A stretch of DNA of 49,058 bases from Reyranella soli (lineage in GTDB: Bacteria > Pseudomonadota > Alphaproteobacteria > Reyranellales > Reyranellaceae), in contig NZ_BKAJ01000110.1 in NCBI RefSeq assembly GCF_007992495.1, positions 1 to 49,058 on the forward strand. The letters run 5' to 3'. The translations under genes were made by a program, and so were the position numbers. The notes beneath the pieces are model-generated. The model was given only the letters and a program-made list of their open reading frames with translations, had not been told where the DNA came from and did no database searches. Positions 42,357 to 49,058 of the stretch are shown here, in pieces; positions within the stretch are counted from its first letter, which is position 1; each line of letters begins with the position of its first letter.

Positions 42357-42375
42357 TACCTTGTTGTGCAAGGTA
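42357..42375. promoter_or_regulatory. Inverted repeat TACCTTG-N5-CAAGGTA, likely PadR operator
   Basis: The perfect 7-base arms sit in the divergent gap between the hydrolase at 41338-42321 and padR, about 35 bases before its GTG. TATAGT at 42389-42394 could be the -10 of padR. PadR proteins often bind such sites near their own promoters. Confidence 0.6.
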
Positions 42376-42408
42376 CTGGGTCATGCGTTATAGTGCAGAG
42401 GCCATGTC

Positions 42409-42771
42409 GTGACGGAATCATTGTTGGTGCAGCTGCGCAAAGGCGTGCTCGACATGTGCGTGCTCGCCCTGTTGGCGCGCCAGGACGGCTACGCCTACGA
42501 CATCGCGAGCCGGCTCGCCGAAGAGATCGGCATGGGTGAAGGCACGATCTATCCCCTGATGCGGCGCATGCAGGCCGACGGGCTGGTACGGACCTACCTC
42601 GAGGAATCGAGCAGCGGGCCGCCGCGCAAGTACTACCAGCTCACCAAGGCGGGCCATGCCGCGCTCGCCAGCCAGAAGACCGAATGGAACACCTTCACGG
42701 CAGCCGTTGCCCGGGTGCTGGAAGGCCGGTCGGCGGGGCCCGCCGCCAAGATCGCAGGAGGCAACCGATGA
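42409..42771 (+). CDS. PadR-family transcriptional regulator
   Basis: The 120-residue protein has the PadR winged-helix pattern: LRKGVLDMCVLALLARQDGYAYDI, IGMGEGTIYPLMRRMQADGLV and SSGPPRKYYQLTKAGHAAL. PadR proteins repress genes for phenolic-acid or multidrug response and often govern an adjoining DUF1700 gene, as here. It starts at GTG 42409 and its stop overlaps the DUF1700 start (ATGA), so they are co-expressed. Confidence 0.92.
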   Translation: MTESLLVQLRKGVLDMCVLALLARQDGYAYDIASRLAEEIGMGEGTIYPLMRRMQADGLVRTYLEESSSGPPRKYYQLTKAGHAALASQKTEWNTFTAAVARVLEGRSAGPAAKIAGGNR

Positions 42772-43337
42772 CCAAAGCCGAATTCCTCAACACCTTGCGC
42801 GGACGTCTGACCGGCATGCCGCCGGACGAGATCGACGATATCATCGTCGACTACGCCGCCCACTTCGCCGAGGGCCGCGCGGCAGGCCGCAGCGAAGAAG
42901 AGATCGCCAAGGCGCTGGGCGATCCGCTGCGACTCGCACGCGAGCTGCGCGCCGAAGCGGGCTTGCGCCGCTGGGAAGAGGAGCGCTCGCCCGCCAGCTT
43001 CTTCGCCGTGCTGTTCGCTTTCCTGGCGCTGATCGCCGTTGACTTCGTGTTCCTGCTGCCGCTGATCGGCGGGCTTCTGCTCGCCGCCTTCGTCATCGCG
43101 ATCGTGCTGATCGCGCTCTGCATTGCCGGCATCGTGCTGCTCGCCAAGGTGCTGAGCTGGGACGGCCTGTTCGCGCTGAAGTCGATCACGCGCGGGCTCT
43201 ATGGCTTCGGCCTGCTGGGCATCGGCATCGGCGGCGGCGCGTTGCTCCTGATGGCGCTGGACTACGCGGTGCGCCTGCTCGGCCGCTTCGCGCGCCTGCA
43301 CTACACGCTCCTGAACAAGGCCGAGCAGTCGGCCTGA
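42768..43337 (+). CDS. DUF1700-family membrane protein
   Basis: The 189-residue protein has an N-terminal helical cytoplasmic part (MTKAEFLNTLRGRLTGMPPDEIDDI, then YAAHFAEGRAAGRSEEEIAKALGDP) and three or four membrane spans after about residue 82. This is DUF1700 (HAAS-like), routinely found with PadR; it is thought to take part in stress signalling at the membrane. Start overlaps padR by four bases. A short reading starting upstream in another frame is not supported. Confidence 0.9.
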   Translation: MTKAEFLNTLRGRLTGMPPDEIDDIIVDYAAHFAEGRAAGRSEEEIAKALGDPLRLARELRAEAGLRRWEEERSPASFFAVLFAFLALIAVDFVFLLPLIGGLLLAAFVIAIVLIALCIAGIVLLAKVLSWDGLFALKSITRGLYGFGLLGIGIGGGALLLMALDYAVRLLGRFARLHYTLLNKAEQSA

Positions 43338-43355
43338 GCCGCAGCGGAGGATCAC

Positions 43356-44057
43356 ATGATCAGGAATCTCGGTTGGATCGCGGTGGGCGGTCTCGGCATC
43401 GGCATCGCCTCGCTGTCGCTCGCCTATGCGATCGGCGGCCGCGACGTCGACACGTTCGGCTTCGCCGAGAGATGGACATCGAATTGCGGTGACAGTACGG
43501 GCTCGCGCGAACGTCGGCTCGCCTGGGACGGCGGCGACAGCGTCGAGCTGTCACTGCCCGGCACCGTGCGTCTGCGCGCTGGCGAGGGCAATGAGATCGT
43601 CGTGCGTGGCGCCCCCGGCCCAGTCGACCATGTGCGCGTGCACGGCAGCAGGCTCACGCTGAGCTGCCGCGGCCGCAGCGGCTCGCTCGAAGTCACCCTG
43701 CCCGGCCGCGCCTTCCAGCGCATCGCCATCGCCGGCTCGGGCAACCTCGTGATGGAGAATGTCAGCCAGCCCGAGCTAACGCTGCGCATCAGCGGCAGCG
43801 GCTCGATGCGGGCGCAGGGCGCCGTCGATCACCTGACCGTGAACGTTTCGGGCTCAGGCGACGCCAGGCTCGGCGAGCTCTTGGCCAAGCAGGCCACGAT
43901 CCACATCTCCGGCAGCGGCAAGGTCGAGGCCTCGCCCAAGGACCAGGCCGACATCAGCATCTCGGGCTCCGGCGACGTGAAGCTACTCACCCGACCCGCC
44001 GACCTGCGCAGCAAGGTCGCGGGCTCGGGGCGCATCACCCAAGCCGCGGAGAAGTGA
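43356..44057 (+). CDS. DUF2807 (GIN-domain) envelope protein
   Basis: The 233-residue protein has an N-terminal span (5-25) and a beta-helix-like region with repeated SGSG turns (ISGSGSMRAQG, VSGSGDARLG, ISGSGKVEA, ISGSGDVKL). These turns are the GIN-domain mark (DUF2807). The protein sits outside the membrane. It follows the DUF1700 gene by 18 bases and precedes the hydrolase gene by one base, so it belongs to the PadR unit; the pairing PadR/DUF1700/DUF2807 recurs in many genomes. Confidence 0.88.
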   Translation: MIRNLGWIAVGGLGIGIASLSLAYAIGGRDVDTFGFAERWTSNCGDSTGSRERRLAWDGGDSVELSLPGTVRLRAGEGNEIVVRGAPGPVDHVRVHGSRLTLSCRGRSGSLEVTLPGRAFQRIAIAGSGNLVMENVSQPELTLRISGSGSMRAQGAVDHLTVNVSGSGDARLGELLAKQATIHISGSGKVEASPKDQADISISGSGDVKLLTRPADLRSKVAGSGRITQAAEK

Positions 44058-44058
44058 C

Positions 44059-45033
44059 TTGCGTCGCCTTGTCTACAGCCTTCTGCTGGCCGTCATCGGC
44101 ACATCGACCGCGCTCGCCGATCCACCATCGTTCCGGGCCGGCGTCACCCGCATTGCGGTTCAGGATGCCACGCCGTTCGAGGCCTTGATCGCCTATCCAA
44201 CGGAAGCGACCGAGGCCTCGATCGAAGACGGACCGTTCAGGCTGCTGGCAAGCCGCGACGCCCCGGTCGCCGCCGGCGCTCGCTTCCCCATTGTCCTGTT
44301 TTCACACGGCGGCGGCAGCAGGCCGGGAACGCCGCTGGCTCAAGGCGCCCTTCTGCTCCATCTGGCGCGGCAGGGCTTCATCGTCGTGGCGCCGTTCCAT
44401 CCCGCCACCGAGAAGCCTTTCGTCGACCGGCCGCGACAGATGCATAAGGCGCTCGATTCGCTGCTGGCGGATCCGCGTTTTTTCCAACGCGCCGATCCCA
44501 ATCGTATCGCCATGGCAGGTTTCTCGTTCGGCGGGGCGGTGACGCTCATCGCCGCGGGGGCGATCGTCGATCTGGCGCACCTGTCGGCCTATTGCCACGA
44601 TCATCCGGACGACATCAGGGCCTGCGACGGCATCGCCATCGATGGCTCCTGGGCCAAGGTGCCGCCGAGCCCGAAATCGGACGATGTGCTCCCTTTGAAA
44701 GCACTCGTTCTCCTGGAACCCTATGGTGCGCCGTTTGATCCCGAGGGCCTCGCGTCGATCGATCTGCCGGCCCTGATCTACTCGACGTCGCAGTCCGATC
44801 TCCGGCCCGAGGGCAACGCCCTGGCAGTTGCCAAAGCGCTACCGAAGCCGCCGCAACAAGTCATCGTACCCGGCAGTCATTTCGTGTTCGTCGATGTCTG
44901 CTCGCCGGCTTTGGCGGCGCTGGCGCCGGAGCCATGCAGCGACCCGCCCGGTACCGATCGCGCCGCCATCCATCAGCGCTTCAAGCGAGAGATATCGGAT
45001 TTTCTGCGAGGACGTCTCAGCGCCGCTCCCTGA
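44059..45033 (+). CDS. Secreted alpha/beta hydrolase (last gene of the PadR unit)
   Basis: The 324-residue protein starts with TTG after GGAGAAG, has a Sec signal (VYSLLLAVIGTSTALA) and the nucleophile elbow GFSFGG with the FSHGGG oxyanion region and a late VPGSHFVFVDVC motif. It is a PAF-acetylhydrolase/dienelactone-hydrolase-like enzyme. It is clearly related to the divergent hydrolase at 41338-42321. Its end overlaps tadA tail to tail by 17 bases. Substrate unknown. Confidence 0.82.
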   Translation: MRRLVYSLLLAVIGTSTALADPPSFRAGVTRIAVQDATPFEALIAYPTEATEASIEDGPFRLLASRDAPVAAGARFPIVLFSHGGGSRPGTPLAQGALLLHLARQGFIVVAPFHPATEKPFVDRPRQMHKALDSLLADPRFFQRADPNRIAMAGFSFGGAVTLIAAGAIVDLAHLSAYCHDHPDDIRACDGIAIDGSWAKVPPSPKSDDVLPLKALVLLEPYGAPFDPEGLASIDLPALIYSTSQSDLRPEGNALAVAKALPKPPQQVIVPGSHFVFVDVCSPALAALAPEPCSDPPGTDRAAIHQRFKREISDFLRGRLSAAP

Positions 45034-45475
45034 AGAAGACGCGCAGCAACTCGCCCGCTTCACCTTCGCTGAGTCCGGGGTAGAGCTCGGGCTTATGATG
45101 GCAGGTCGGCTGGTCGAAGATGCGCGGCCCGTGCTCGATGCCACCGCCCTTGGGATCGGCGGCGCCCCAGTAGAGCCGGCGGATGCGGGCGAATGAAATC
45201 GCCTGGGCGCACATCGGACAGGGCTCCAGCGTGACATAGAGATCGCAATCGACCAGCCGCGGCGCGCCGAGCTTGGCCGCGGCGGCGCGGATCGCCAGCA
45301 TCTCGGCATGGGCAGTGGGATCGCGGTCCTGCTCGGTGCGATTGCCGGCGGCCGCGAGCATCGCGCCGTCGGGGCCCACGATCACGGCGCCGATCGGCAC
45401 CTCGCCCCGCTCTGCGGCTAACCGCGCCTCGCGGAGCGCGCGCTCCATGGGTGACGCTCTTGTCGTTCCGGTCAT
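45017..45475 (-). CDS. tadA: tRNA-specific adenosine deaminase TadA
   Basis: The 152-residue protein has the deaminase motifs HAEM (zinc His and catalytic Glu) and PCPMCAQAISFARI with the two zinc Cys, and the RLYWGAADPKGGG region of TadA. It converts A34 to inosine in tRNA-Arg(ACG). A start at 45448 (MERALREARL) is possible, as neither ATG has a good ribosome site. It is divergent from the first acyl-CoA dehydrogenase and overlaps the hydrolase gene end. Confidence 0.93.
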   Translation of the reverse strand: MTGTTRASPMERALREARLAAERGEVPIGAVIVGPDGAMLAAAGNRTEQDRDPTAHAEMLAIRAAAAKLGAPRLVDCDLYVTLEPCPMCAQAISFARIRRLYWGAADPKGGGIEHGPRIFDQPTCHHKPELYPGLSEGEAGELLRVFFRERR

Positions 45476-45518
45476 AAGGGGGAAAATAGCGCCAACATCG
45501 GGTCGGGAGGAGTATGTC

Positions 45519-46646
45519 ATGCGCTTCAGCTTCACGCCGGAGCAAGAGGAGTTCCGCACCAGCCTCAGGCGCGCGCTCGAGGCGCGCTCGCCGACCAAGG
45601 AGGTGCGCCGCCTGATGGCGACCGACCAGGGCTTCGAGCGCGACGGCTGGCAGAAGCTGAACCAGGAGCTCGGCCTCACCGCCATACATATTCCCGAGGC
45701 CTATGGCGGCGCGGGCTTCGGCCAGGCCGATCTCGCGATCGTGCTCGAGGAGATGGGCCGCGGGCTTCTCTGCGCCCCCTTCCTGTCGACGGCGCTGGCG
45801 GCCAACGCCATCCTGAATGCCGCCACCGAGGAACAGAAGCAGGCATTGCTGCCCGCGATCGCCGCGGGCGAGAAGACTGCCACGCTTGCCTTCTCCGAGG
45901 ATGACGGGGGCAACGATGCCGAGGGTGTCGCCATGACGGCCACGCAGTCGGGCGCGGCCTGGCGGTTGGAAGGCAGCAAGAGCTTCGTGCTCGACGGCCA
46001 TACCGCCGACCTGATCGTCGTGGTGGCGCGCCGGCCGGGCTCGCAGGGCGAGGACGGGCTCTCGTTCTTCATCGTCGACGGCAACTCGCCGGGCCTGGAG
46101 CGCAAGCGGCTCAAGACCATGGACGAGACGCGCAAGCTCGCGCGCCTCACCTTCAACTCGGTCGAGGCCAAGATCTTGGGCGAGGCGGGCGCCGGCGCCG
46201 CGCCGTTCGCGAAAACCATGCAGCAGGCCGCGGTTTTACTCGCCAACGAGATGGTGGGCGGAGCGGAGCGGCTGCGCGAGGACGCGCTCGCCTACACCAA
46301 GATGCGCATGCAGTTCGGCCGGTCGATCGCCTCGTTCCAGACCACCAAGAACAAGGCGGCCGACATGCTGGTGGATGTCGAGCTGGCCAAGTCCGCCGCC
46401 TACTATGCCGCCGCCGCGCTCGACGAGGGCGATGACGAATTGCCCGCCCTCGCCTCGCTGGCGAAAGCCTGCGCCGCCGAGGCCTACCTGCAGACGGCCA
46501 TCCATGCCGTGCAGATGCATGGCGGCATCGGCTTCACCTGGGACAACGACACCCATCTCTGGTTCAAGCGGGCCAAAAGCAGCGAGATCCTGTTCGGCGA
46601 TGCCAACCAGCATCGCGAACTCATGATGCAGCACTGGAAGCACTGA
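45519..46646 (+). CDS. Acyl-CoA dehydrogenase (first of an adjacent pair)
   Basis: The 375-residue protein has the acyl-CoA dehydrogenase order: an N-terminal helical domain, a middle beta domain near LAFSEDDGG, and the C-terminal MRMQFGRSIASFQTTKNKAADM and AVQMHGGIGFTWDNDTHLWF motifs. In many relatives the last motif reads TWEHD with Glu as the catalytic base; here it reads TWDND, with Asp in that place. GGGAGGAG lies before the ATG. It is 11 bases upstream of the second dehydrogenase gene, the arrangement of heteromeric steroid- or acyl-chain-degrading enzymes. Confidence 0.88.
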   Translation: MRFSFTPEQEEFRTSLRRALEARSPTKEVRRLMATDQGFERDGWQKLNQELGLTAIHIPEAYGGAGFGQADLAIVLEEMGRGLLCAPFLSTALAANAILNAATEEQKQALLPAIAAGEKTATLAFSEDDGGNDAEGVAMTATQSGAAWRLEGSKSFVLDGHTADLIVVVARRPGSQGEDGLSFFIVDGNSPGLERKRLKTMDETRKLARLTFNSVEAKILGEAGAGAAPFAKTMQQAAVLLANEMVGGAERLREDALAYTKMRMQFGRSIASFQTTKNKAADMLVDVELAKSAAYYAAAALDEGDDELPALASLAKACAAEAYLQTAIHAVQMHGGIGFTWDNDTHLWFKRAKSSEILFGDANQHRELMMQHWKH

Positions 46647-46657
46647 GGGCCCCGATC

Positions 46658-47920
46658 ATGAGCGAAGAGACCGAAAACTCCGTCCGCGCCGAAGTCCGCG
46701 CCTGGCTGGAAGCCAACTGGAAGCCCGACTACGGCCTGGTCGAATGGCGCACCAAGCTGATCGAATCGGGCTGGGGCGCGCCGCACTATCCCAAGGAGTG
46801 GTACGGCCGCGGCCTGCCGGTCCATTTCAATCCGATCGTCGACGAGGAGTTCGCGCGCATCGGCGCGGTCGGTGTCGCCAAGGCCGGCATCCGCACGCTT
46901 GCCGCTGCAACCATCCTCGATCACGGCACCGACCTGCATAAGGAGAAGTTCCTGCGCCGCATCCTCACCGGCGAGGACACCTGGTGCCAGCTGTTCAGCG
47001 AGCCGGGCAGCGGCTCGGACATGGCGGGTGCCGTCACCCGCGCCGACCGCCGCGGCAACCAGTGGGTGATCAACGGCCAGAAGGTGTGGACCACCAGCGC
47101 CCACAAGGCGCATTGGGGGCTGCTGCTGGCGCGGGCCAACTGGGACGTGGCCAAGCACAAGGGGCTGGCCTACTTCATCCTCGACATGAAGCAGCCGGGC
47201 GTGCAGGTCCATCCGCTGAAGCAGATGAACGGCCATGCCTCGTTCAACCAGGTGTTCTTCACCGATGCCATCGTCGAGCCAGAGATGATGGTGTGCGACG
47301 TGGGCGACGGCTGGACCGTGGCGACCACCACCCTGATGCACGAGCGCCGCGGCGCCGACGGCCTGCGCAGCTGGGCGCAGGCCTCCAGCCGCAAGGGCCG
47401 CATCTACGAGGAGGAGAAGGCCGAGATCGCCTCCACCATGGAGCCCTACAAGTGGTATCCGCAGCGAGCGGGCCGCGTCGACCTGGTGATGGAGCGGGCG
47501 AAGGCCACGGGCAAATTCAAGGACCCGGTGATCCGCCAGGAGATCGCCAAGCTCCTGATCATGTCCAAGGCCGCCGAATGGACGGCGCGCCGCGCGCGGG
47601 CCGCGCAGGAACAGGGCAAGCCGCAGGGGCCGGAAGGCTCGCTCGGCAAGCTGGTGTCGAGCAACGTGGCCCGCCAGGCCGCCCGCGTGCATACCTACAT
47701 CACCGGCGCTGACGCCCTCTTGACCGGCGAAGACAGCCCGATGGGCGGCGTCATCGCCGAGATCCTGGTCTCCGTCCCCGCCACCTCGATCGCCGGCGGC
47801 ACCGACGAGATCCAGCGCAACATCATCTCCGAGCGCGTGCTGAAGATGCCCAAGGAGCACAGCGTCGACACCAACAAGCCGTTCAAGGACGTGCCACGCA
47901 ACATCACGGCGAAGTCCTAA
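46658..47920 (+). CDS. Acyl-CoA dehydrogenase (second of an adjacent pair)
   Basis: The 420-residue protein has WCQLFSEPGSGSDMAGA (flavin and substrate loop), VINGQKVWTTSAHKAHWGLLL and a late SIAGGTDEIQRNIISERVL motif, all typical of acyl-CoA dehydrogenases. The start context is MSEETENSV. It probably forms a mixed tetramer with the upstream protein, as in FadE pairs where one subunit carries the base. The acyl substrate is not evident. Confidence 0.9.
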   Translation: MSEETENSVRAEVRAWLEANWKPDYGLVEWRTKLIESGWGAPHYPKEWYGRGLPVHFNPIVDEEFARIGAVGVAKAGIRTLAAATILDHGTDLHKEKFLRRILTGEDTWCQLFSEPGSGSDMAGAVTRADRRGNQWVINGQKVWTTSAHKAHWGLLLARANWDVAKHKGLAYFILDMKQPGVQVHPLKQMNGHASFNQVFFTDAIVEPEMMVCDVGDGWTVATTTLMHERRGADGLRSWAQASSRKGRIYEEEKAEIASTMEPYKWYPQRAGRVDLVMERAKATGKFKDPVIRQEIAKLLIMSKAAEWTARRARAAQEQGKPQGPEGSLGKLVSSNVARQAARVHTYITGADALLTGEDSPMGGVIAEILVSVPATSIAGGTDEIQRNIISERVLKMPKEHSVDTNKPFKDVPRNITAKS

Positions 47921-47940
47921 AGTGTGATATCTTCGCGGGC

Positions 47941-48657
47941 ATGCCCCGTCCCCTCATCGGAGTCACCCTGGATGCAGAAAAGCCGGGGGGCTATTCCAAG
48001 TTTCCCTGGTATGCGCTGCGCCAGAACTACCTCGACGCCATCGACGCGGCAGGCGGCTTGGCGGTGGCCCTGCCGCACGAGCCCGACCGCGTCGGCGACT
48101 ATCTCGAGCGCATCGATGCCCTGGTCGTGACCGGCGGGGCGTTCGACGTCGACCCCTCCTACTACGGTGGCGGGCCCGCGCACGCGACCGTCATCACCAA
48201 GGACCGCCGCACCGCCTTCGAGTTCGCCGTCACCAAGGGCGCGCTCGACCGGAACAAGCCGGTGCTGGGCATCTGCGGCGGCCAGCAGCTGCTGCATGTC
48301 GTGCTGGGCGGCAAGCTGATCCAGCACATCCCCGACGCCATCGCCGAGGCTTTGGCGCACGAGCAGCCCAACCCGCGCAACGAGCCCGGCCACACCGTGC
48401 AGGTCGCCAGGGGCACTCAGCTGCACGGTATAGTCGGCGCCGACGAATTGCAGGTGAACAGCGCCCACCACCAGGCGGCGGCCGACGCGCCGGCCGGCAT
48501 CGTGGTGAACGCCACCGCGCCCGACGGCGTCATCGAAGGCATCGAGGCGCCGCGCTATCGCTTCTGCATCGGCGTGCAGTGGCATCCCGAATTCCTGATC
48601 TCCGAGGGCGACGCCAGACTCTTCCGCGCCTTCCTGGGAGCGGCAGCAACCAAGTGA
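47941..48657 (+). CDS. Class I glutamine amidotransferase-like protein, gamma-glutamyl-GABA hydrolase (PuuD) family
   Basis: The 238-residue protein has the nucleophile Cys112 in LGICGGQQLLHV and the His/Glu partners in VQWHPEF, with the VTGGAFDVDPSYYGG motif of the C26 peptidase/PuuD group. PuuD frees GABA from gamma-glutamyl-GABA in putrescine breakdown; other members act on other glutamyl peptides. No other put/puu genes are nearby. It overlaps the next gene by four bases. Confidence 0.85.
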   Translation: MPRPLIGVTLDAEKPGGYSKFPWYALRQNYLDAIDAAGGLAVALPHEPDRVGDYLERIDALVVTGGAFDVDPSYYGGGPAHATVITKDRRTAFEFAVTKGALDRNKPVLGICGGQQLLHVVLGGKLIQHIPDAIAEALAHEQPNPRNEPGHTVQVARGTQLHGIVGADELQVNSAHHQAAADAPAGIVVNATAPDGVIEGIEAPRYRFCIGVQWHPEFLISEGDARLFRAFLGAAATK

Positions 48658-49058
48658 GCGAACCCGAGAGAATAGCCAAGCGGCTGGCGCGCGCGGGCCT
48701 TTGCTCGCGCCGCGACGCCGAGCGCTGGATCGCCGCCGGCCGCGTCAAGGTCGACGGCAAGGTGCTCGACACGCCCGCCTTCACCGTCACCGACGAAAGC
48801 CGAATCGAAGTCGACGGCAAGCCCCTGCCCGACGCCGACCGGGCGCGGCTGTGGCGCTATCACAAGCCCACGGGAGAGCTGGTGACGGCGCGCGATCCGC
48901 AGGGCCGGCCGACCATCTTCGATGCGCTGCCCAAAGGCATGCCGCGCGTCGTCACCGTGGGCCGGCTAGACTTCATGTCGGAGGGCCTGCTGCTGCTCAC
49001 CAACGACGGCGGGCTGGCGCGGCAGCTGGAGCTGCCGGCCAACGGCTGGACCCGCCGC
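48654..49058 (+). CDS. Pseudouridine synthase, RluB/RsuA family (3' part cut by window end)
   Basis: A frame from GTG 48654 stays open to the last base and encodes 135 residues: an S4 RNA-binding domain (RIAKRLARAGLCSRRDAERW, then RVKVDG) followed by the pseudouridine-synthase core with VGRLDFMSEGLLLLTNDG, where Asp is the catalytic residue. It should modify large-subunit rRNA (U2605-like for RluB) or small-subunit rRNA; the branch cannot be fixed without the rest. The GTG overlaps the PuuD-like stop. Confidence 0.88.
   Translation, partial: MSEPERIAKRLARAGLCSRRDAERWIAAGRVKVDGKVLDTPAFTVTDESRIEVDGKPLPDADRARLWRYHKPTGELVTARDPQGRPTIFDALPKGMPRVVTVGRLDFMSEGLLLLTNDGGLARQLELPANGWTRR

Noticed and set aside
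1..49058. CRISPR array, rRNA, integrase or transposase
   Set aside because: No regular spaced repeats, no rRNA sequence and no transposase or integrase motif were found in the window.

Overview
The window is GC-rich and densely coded on both strands, with many 4-base stop/start overlaps and short gaps. The gene set suggests an alphaproteobacterium, perhaps a Reyranella- or Rhodospirillales-like soil or freshwater organism. It includes a Bug-type binding protein, a steroid/fatty-acid-type acyl-CoA dehydrogenase pair, a Crp/Fnr regulator of a type common in Rhizobiales, QueF/QueG, and several Tat-like signals. The genus is inferred from gene style, not from any marker.

Layout. 14-5710 (minus) is a five-gene unit: an exported NosZ-superfamily beta-propeller with six of seven copper-type histidines and no CuA domain, a MacB/FtsX-like permease, its ATPase, a membrane-anchored protein of unknown function and a FUSC protein. 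5854-9151 holds small genes (membrane J-domain protein, globin, frameshifted HAD hydrolase, small unknowns). 9434-13945 is a beta-glycoside unit: a YddA/SbmA-type transporter with a ruined ATPase domain, a GH1 enzyme and a GH30 enzyme. 13959-18638 has a small unknown, a large S53 peptidase with a DUF4114-like tail and an LLM flavin monooxygenase. 18640-20195 is a lower-GC stretch of small orphan genes next to tRNA-Thr(CGT). 20370-29835 is metabolic and transport: GFA protein, lactate-permease-like transporter with a trypsin-like protease, a dehydrogenase/GST/Bug/racemase-like unit, GNAT and ACT-domain genes, a lactonase-like metallohydrolase and a peptide-binding protein. 29882-35056 has a ferredoxin reductase, small genes, a Crp/Fnr regulator with three copies of a palindromic operator-like site, and a radical SAM enzyme. 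35126-39241 has two small genes and queF-queG followed by a Tat-exported flavin amine oxidase. 39294-45033 has a secreted methyltransferase-like protein, an acyltransferase and a PadR/DUF1700/DUF2807 cluster flanked by two related secreted hydrolases. 45017-49058 has tadA, two acyl-CoA dehydrogenases, a PuuD-like amidotransferase and the start of an RluB-like pseudouridine synthase cut by the window end.

The strongest candidate for an undescribed system is the 14-5710 operon. Its propeller resembles nitrous-oxide reductase and thiocyanate dehydrogenase, is probably exported by Tat, and travels with its own ABC export/maturation pair rather than with nosDFY. Other notable points are the catalytically degenerate ABC domain in the glycosidase unit, a racemase homologue lacking both catalytic cysteines, a repeated CTGTTCAA-N2-TTGAACAG element around the Crp/Fnr gene, and a duplicated 5' end of the LLM monooxygenase gene.
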